10,398 nt of DNA from Treponema sp. (GTDB lineage: Bacteria > Spirochaetota > Spirochaetia > Treponematales > Breznakiellaceae). The notes beneath the pieces were generated by a model, which was not told where the DNA came from, did not search any database, and worked only from the letters and a program-made list of their open reading frames with translations. Position 1 is the first letter of the stretch. Every line of letters begins with the position of its first letter. Below are positions 7,007-10,398 of this stretch, piece by piece. The DNA is taken from NCBI GenBank assembly GCA_031289935.1, contig JAITON010000110.1, forward strand, positions 1-10,398, read 5' to 3'. The position numbers and the translations under genes were made by a program.

Positions 7007-8509
7007 TCACTCGCTCAGGTAGAGATCGACTTTGTTTTGCAGGGTCCGGGCAGTCTCTTCCAGGCTCCGCTCCCCGGACACGTAGTACTTGAGCTCCCCC
7101 ATAAACATGTCGTTGATGATCGTGTCCTGGAGCACGTAGCCGTTGATCTGGTCCGAGAGGGCCTCCACGGCGATGCGGTAGTTCTCGAGGGCCGCCTGCT
7201 GGGCATCGGTAACGGGCTGGGAAGGCCGGCCCATAAAGGCGCCTGTAAAGACCAGTTCGGCCTTCTGCATCCGCACCCCATTGTTGATGGGCATGGCCGT
7301 CGGAGAAAGGGCGCCGGAAAGCTGCATCTCATCGCTCAGGAGGAATTTGATAAACTCCCAGGCGGTACGCTTGTTTGGCGAATTGGCGTTGATACCGTAG
7401 GCCTGCTCATAGGTATAGGGGACGATGCCGTTTATGTTAGCCTGGATACCGGCGATTTCATCGTCGTCTTCTACGCCCTGGGCCTCACCGTCGGAACTTA
7501 TCATCATCCGGTTAGCGCTGAGGCCCCGGGTGAACTGGGAAATGAGCAGGGAGCTCAGCTTGGGCTTGAAGAAGAACCGGTCCGTAGGCTGCGGGGGGCC
7601 GCCGCGCATGAGTGCTTCGGGGTTCGCGCCCCCGGAAACGCTCTGGGGTATGTAGCCCGCCTCGCCCCAGGCCAGGGTTTCGCCCACGAGACTTGCCAGG
7701 CGGCCATCGGTAAAGCGGGCCTGTTTCTGTTCCAGGTCAATGATACTCTGGTAGTATTCGTCCAGCCGCCGGCGGATCATGCCGTTCACACTGGCGTAAC
7801 TGCTGAAGAGTTTCGGCCCCCCGTCCTGGTAAAAGGGCTTTGCCAGTTCCACCAGGTCTTCGGTGCTGAATCTCGATCCGGTCCCGAATTGGGCCGCCAG
7901 TTCCGCAGGGACCAGAGTACGGTCGTAGGCAAAGTAGCTAAAGCTATAATCCATAGGCATAAAGTAGAGGCCCCCTGCATAATAGCTTGCGTCGATGATG
8001 TTTCCCCGGTACGCATCCCGGTGGAAGGAACTGTCGGCCCGGATGTAGTTGTCCAGGTTTTCGAGCTGGCCGCTCCCGGCGTATTTTTGCAGGGGCAGAA
8101 TATCTATGGCGTAGACATCGGCGCCCTTGCCGCTCATAAGGTTCGTGTTCACCCGGCTGATATAATCGCTGCGGCTCTGGGGATCGTCCGCCGAGGTCAC
8201 CGACATGACCCGGCCGCCCCCGCTCTCTGCGGTCCGTATTTCGGGCATGGCCGCAGCGGTCTCTACCTGCACCGTAGTCCCCGGGTACTTCTCCTGGAAG
8301 CGCCGGGCCGCCTCTTCCAGAAAGGCCCGGTAGGCCATGCTGTCGTAGGCGGACACGGTAATTCTGCCGTCAATCCTGCCGTCTTGCAGAACCGCTTCCG
8401 CCGGGTTTTCGGCCCCGCCCGCGCTGCCCCTACAAGCCGCCAGGGCCAGGGCCGTTAGGGCCAAGGCCGTTCCCATCAGCGCGCTCAATACCGTTTTGTT
8501 CATCATCAT
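7007..8509 (-). CDS. ABC-type sugar-binding lipoprotein (extracellular solute-binding protein family 1)
   Basis: A 500-residue lipoprotein that would sit outside the cytoplasmic membrane and deliver a carbohydrate to an ABC importer. Residues 1-25 are a lipoprotein signal peptide (NKT, then a hydrophobic core) ending in the lipobox LAAC with Cys26. The mature part shows family traits: an early strand ITVSAY, FLEEAARRFQEKYPGTTVQVE (about 63-83), GADVYAIDILPLQKYAGSGQLENL (129-152), and later RTAWEFIKFLLSDEMQ (381-396) with SPTAMPINN. GGAGG (8520-8516) lies 6 bases before ATG 8509; ATGs at 8506 and 8503 are alternatives. The frame stays open upstream through the tandem array, but a longer start would bury the signal peptide. 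No permease or ATPase gene is visible on the downstream side, so it may be an orphan or pair with a remote transporter. The substrate is unknown. Confidence 0.88.
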   Translation of the reverse strand: MMMNKTVLSALMGTALALTALALAACRGSAGGAENPAEAVLQDGRIDGRITVSAYDSMAYRAFLEEAARRFQEKYPGTTVQVETAAAMPEIRTAESGGGRVMSVTSADDPQSRSDYISRVNTNLMSGKGADVYAIDILPLQKYAGSGQLENLDNYIRADSSFHRDAYRGNIIDASYYAGGLYFMPMDYSFSYFAYDRTLVPAELAAQFGTGSRFSTEDLVELAKPFYQDGGPKLFSSYASVNGMIRRRLDEYYQSIIDLEQKQARFTDGRLASLVGETLAWGEAGYIPQSVSGGANPEALMRGGPPQPTDRFFFKPKLSSLLISQFTRGLSANRMMISSDGEAQGVEDDDEIAGIQANINGIVPYTYEQAYGINANSPNKRTAWEFIKFLLSDEMQLSGALSPTAMPINNGVRMQKAELVFTGAFMGRPSQPVTDAQQAALENYRIAVEALSDQINGYVLQDTIINDMFMGELKYYVSGERSLEETARTLQNKVDLYLSE

Positions 8510-8538
8510 CAAAGACCTCCGAATAAGTTGATGCCTTG

Positions 8539-8560
8539 AGTCTAGCAGATGAATCTGTAG
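8539..8560 (-). promoter_or_regulatory. Possible extended -10 promoter and overlapping palindrome for the sugar-binding lipoprotein
   Basis: The minus strand has TGCTAGACT (8547-8539), a TGn motif plus a 4 of 6 match to TATAAT, placing a start near 8532, about 23 bases before the ATG. An imperfect palindrome overlaps it: CTAGCAGAT (8542-8550), GA, then ATCTGTAG (8553-8560), eight pairs with one bulged G. Such an overlap could be a repressor operator. No good -35 is present, so this is tentative. Confidence 0.3.
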
Positions 8561-8622
8561 CCTTTCTGGAGAGCAGCCTGATTTGTTGCGAAGGGCCCGC
8601 TCTGCGGCGCGCCCCTTGGAGC

Positions 8623-8813
8623 GGAACTTTTTGGGGGGCCCCGGAAAACATTTCGGGGAACCCGGAAAACATTTTGGGGGCCCCGGAAAACATTTCGGGG
8701 GCCCCGGAAAACATTTCGGGGAACCCGGAAAACATTTCGGGGGACCCGGAAAACATTTCGGGGGCCCCGGAAAACATTTCGGGGGACCCCGCAAACCTTT
8801 TGGGGGACCCCGG
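8623..8813. repeat. 21-bp tandem repeat array, about eight units, each able to form a hairpin
   Basis: Units start at 8643, 8664, 8685, 8706, 8727, 8748, 8769 and 8790, an exact 21-base period, with a degenerate unit before and after. The conserved core is GGAAAACATTT; the variation is mostly in the joint (GGGGGCCCC, GGGGGACCC or GGGGAACCC). A unit read as CCCCGGAAAACATTTCGGGG folds as an 8-pair stem (one G-T) with loop AACA. Because 21 is a multiple of 3 and the unit has no stop codon in any of six frames, it keeps all frames open and creates spurious long ORFs on both strands. It lies between the gpmI stop and the lipoprotein start. No spacers are present, so it is not a CRISPR array. Confidence 0.93.
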
Positions 8814-8886
8814 GCCGCCGCGTGATCCAATGACCAGGGGACATGCGGGAAAAGGCCGCCGGGGAGGGGAGGGGTCAGCGCGCTCC

Positions 8887-10398
8887 CTAGAGCTTCAATA
8901 CTGATGTATCGTAGCCCGCCGGGGGCAGGTAGCCCAGGAGCTGGATACAGGTGGCCGCGATGGAACTGATGCCCAGACCCTCGTTCAGGGCCCCTGGGCC
9001 CCCGTTTAAGGCCCCGCCGGGCTCGTGGGGGTATTCGCCCCGGCAGGCCGGGTCGTAGATGATGCAGGGCACGGGGTTCAGGCTGTGGCTTGTTTTGGCC
9101 CTGGGGCTGCCGTCGGCCTTGCGGACCACCGCGCCGGTCTTCTTGTCGTGCTCGTACATGTCGTCGCTGGTGCCGTGGGCGGCGGTGATCAGCATGATAC
9201 CCCCGGCCGCGTCCACGGCCTTCTTCAGCCTGCCGATCTGGAGGTCCATGGCCTCCATGGAGCAGACCACCGCCTGGAATACCCCGGTGTGGCCTACCAT
9301 ATCGCCGTTGGGGTAGTTGAGGCGGATAAAGTCGAAGCGCCCCGAGGGAATGGCCTCCAGGACCCGGTCGGTGATATCGGCGCACTTCCTCCAGGGCCGC
9401 TGCTCAAAGGGCAGCACGTCGCTGGTGATCTCCTCGTAGGCTTCGAGGGTTTCATCAAACTTGCCGCTCCGGTTGCCGTTGAAGAAGTAGGTTACATGGC
9501 CGTACTTCTGGGTTTCGCTGATGGCCAGGGTCCGTACACCACTGGCGGCCAGGTATTCCCCCATGGTCCGGTCGATGGCCGGGGGGCTCACCAGGTAGCG
9601 TTTGGGCACGTGGGTGTCGCCGTCGTATTCCATCATCCCCGCGTAGCAGACCCGGGGGCGGCGGCCCCGGTCAAAGTGGCTAAAGCGCTCTGCCTCGAAG
9701 GCCTCGGTGATTTCCAGGGCCCGGTCGCCCCGGAAGTTGAAGTAGACCACCGAATCGCCGTCTTCTATCGTCCCGACGGGCGCCGGTACGCCGTCCGCGC
9801 CCCTTTCGGCGATGACAAACTCCTTGAGGTCCTGGTCGATGATGCCGGGGATCTCCTTCCGGTAGGTTTCCACGGCTTCCCTGGCGCTGGCGAACTGCCG
9901 GCCCTGGCCGTGGACGTGGATATTCCAGCCCCGTTCCACCTGGGGCCAGTTGGCGCCGTAGCGGTCCATGGTAATCCACATGCGGCCGCCCCCGCTGGCA
10001 ATCCGGGCGTCAAAGTCCGGACCGTTCAGGCCCCGGAGAAAGTCCTCAAAAGGATCGAGGTATTCCAGGGCGCTGGTTTCCCCTACGTCCCGGCCGTCAA
10101 AAAGCGTGTGGATGCGGACCCGCTTTACCCCCTCGGCCTTGGCCTGCCGGATCATGGCCTTGAGGTGGTCCAGGTGGCTGTGTACATTGCCGTCGCTAAA
10201 CAGGCCGATAAGGTGTAAGGTTGATGGTCTGCGACCATCAACTGGGGAGTTTCCTGCGGAAACTCCATCTTGGAGGGGCCCCGCCGATGGCTTGTGGTCA
10301 TCGACAAGGCCATCAACTGGGGAGTTTCCTGCGGAAACTCCATCTTGGAGGGGCCCCGCCGATGGCCCGGTCGATGGTCCCGTTAATGGCCGCTGGCC
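8887..10398 (-). CDS. gpmI: 2,3-bisphosphoglycerate-independent phosphoglycerate mutase, 5' end off the window, probably disrupted
   Basis: Glycolytic enzyme that interconverts 3- and 2-phosphoglycerate using two Mn2+ ions. From about 10221 downward it follows the plant-like iPGM family: LHLIGLFSDGNVHSHLDHL, HTLFDGRDV, ASGGGRMWITMDRY, VYFNFRGDRALEI, YLVSPPAIDRTMGEYL, ISETQKYGHVTYFFNGNRSG, NYPNGDMVGHTG and TSHSLNPVP. Metal-1 ligands are present: Asp at 9303-9301, His at 9291-9289, His at 9087-9085. In the metal-2 motif the expected A-D-H-G reads TAAHG, so the Asp ligand is Ala (codon 9180-9178) while the His is kept. A hairpin repeat cluster interrupts the N-terminal part at about 10220-10366. 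The frame of the enzyme stays open through it to the window edge, but the residues beyond it in that frame (GQRPLTGPST) do not look like iPGM. The frame ending WPAAINGTIDRA does, suggesting a frameshift. Catalytic Ser and the first Asp lie outside the window. Family identity is secure; activity is doubtful. Confidence 0.9.
   Translation of the reverse strand, partial: GQRPLTGPSTGPSAGPLQDGVSAGNSPVDGLVDDHKPSAGPLQDGVSAGNSPVDGRRPSTLHLIGLFSDGNVHSHLDHLKAMIRQAKAEGVKRVRIHTLFDGRDVGETSALEYLDPFEDFLRGLNGPDFDARIASGGGRMWITMDRYGANWPQVERGWNIHVHGQGRQFASAREAVETYRKEIPGIIDQDLKEFVIAERGADGVPAPVGTIEDGDSVVYFNFRGDRALEITEAFEAERFSHFDRGRRPRVCYAGMMEYDGDTHVPKRYLVSPPAIDRTMGEYLAASGVRTLAISETQKYGHVTYFFNGNRSGKFDETLEAYEEITSDVLPFEQRPWRKCADITDRVLEAIPSGRFDFIRLNYPNGDMVGHTGVFQAVVCSMEAMDLQIGRLKKAVDAAGGIMLITAAHGTSDDMYEHDKKTGAVVRKADGSPRAKTSHSLNPVPCIIYDPACRGEYPHEPGGALNGGPGALNEGLGISSIAATCIQLLGYLPPAGYDTSVLKL
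10220..10366. repeat. Palindromic repeat element inside gpmI, two copies of a 57-bp unit
   Basis: Two identical 57-base copies at 10235-10291 and 10310-10366 (period 75, 18-base spacer). The region is a chain of hairpins. H1 at 10220-10242 has perfect 10-bp arms and a TGC loop. H2 at 10246-10266 has perfect 9-bp arms (GGAGTTTCC and GGAAACTCC) and a TGC loop. H3 at 10286-10314 pairs GATGGCTTGT with ACAAGGCCATC, with one bulge. H4 at 10321-10341 is the second copy of H2. GGGGCCCC occurs once per copy. Perfect identity of the copies suggests recent duplication or transposition. It resembles in style the Rickettsia palindromic elements that insert into genes, but I do not recognise the sequence. 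Confidence 0.88.

Noticed and set aside
6809..8458. Long open plus-strand frame opposite the binding protein
   Set aside because: It runs through the terminator at 6874-6915 and is antisense to a lipoprotein with a clear signal peptide and lipobox. Its product shows no recognisable domain.
8623..8813. CRISPR array
   Set aside because: Units are contiguous with no unique spacers, the period is only 21 bases, and no cas genes are present.
8814..8886. Terminator for gpmI just after its stop
   Set aside because: Only short GC-rich pairings with no adjacent T-run are visible; the nearest structured element is the 21-bp array.
8536..8904. ORFs on both strands encoding heptapeptide repeats
   Set aside because: They are by-products of a 21-bp repeat lacking stop codons; open frames occur on both strands over the same bases and none has independent coding support.
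8510..9385. N-terminal extension of the binding-protein frame through the 21-bp array into the gpmI 3' end
   Set aside because: The frame is open only because the array has no stops in any frame. A start upstream would bury the lipoprotein signal peptide, and GGAGG is well placed for ATG 8509.
9025..10218. Long open plus-strand frame opposite gpmI
   Set aside because: The minus strand encodes clear iPGM motifs over the same bases. The plus-strand product is low-complexity Val/Gly/Ala/Pro as expected for the antisense of a GC-rich gene and has no ribosome binding site support.

Overview
This is a GC-rich bacterial chromosomal window with ordinary housekeeping and metabolic genes broken up by palindromic repeats. 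The 2,3-bisphosphoglycerate-independent phosphoglycerate mutase and the large glycoside hydrolase have the look of spirochaete proteins. My best guess is a free-living or gut treponeme, but that is inference from remembered protein families, not shown by any marker gene here.

Layout, left to right. Positions 1-129 are the 3' end of a plus-strand gene with a glycine-rich C-terminal tail. A gene-free stretch (130-346) follows. A minus-strand two-gene operon runs from 5791 down to 347: a 1226-residue GH13 (alpha-amylase clan) protein, then sppA (signal peptide peptidase), whose first ATG directly follows the upstream stop. A compact divergent promoter region (5792-5926) serves this operon and a plus-strand Cof-type HAD phosphatase (5927-6739). 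The HAD promoter is placed so that its mRNA should start at the A of the start codon, which predicts a leaderless message. A strong rho-independent terminator lies at 6874-6915. On the opposite strand the same interval carries an extended -10 promoter, an 11-codon ORF, the terminator stem and a 30-codon ORF with a good ribosome binding site. Next comes a minus-strand lipoprotein of the ABC sugar-binding family (7007-8509), with no permease genes in the window. Between it and the next gene is a 21-bp tandem array in which each unit can fold into a hairpin. The window ends inside gpmI (minus, 8887 to beyond 10398).

The most interesting part is gpmI. A cluster of hairpins containing two identical 57-bp copies (75-bp period) sits inside the coding region. 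The few codons visible upstream of it look like mutase in one reading frame, while the rest of the protein is in another. In addition, a catalytic metal-ligand Asp (expected A-D-H-G) is Ala (A-A-H-G). The two signs together suggest that this gpmI copy is inactivated or altered by a mobile palindromic repeat, although the rest of the ORF is intact.

The genes do not form one pathway. The GH13 protein, the sugar-binding lipoprotein and the mutase all touch carbohydrate metabolism. SppA clears spent signal peptides in the envelope. I did not find a clear multi-gene novel system. The two repeat families and the small minus-strand unit at 6767-6975 are the best leads.
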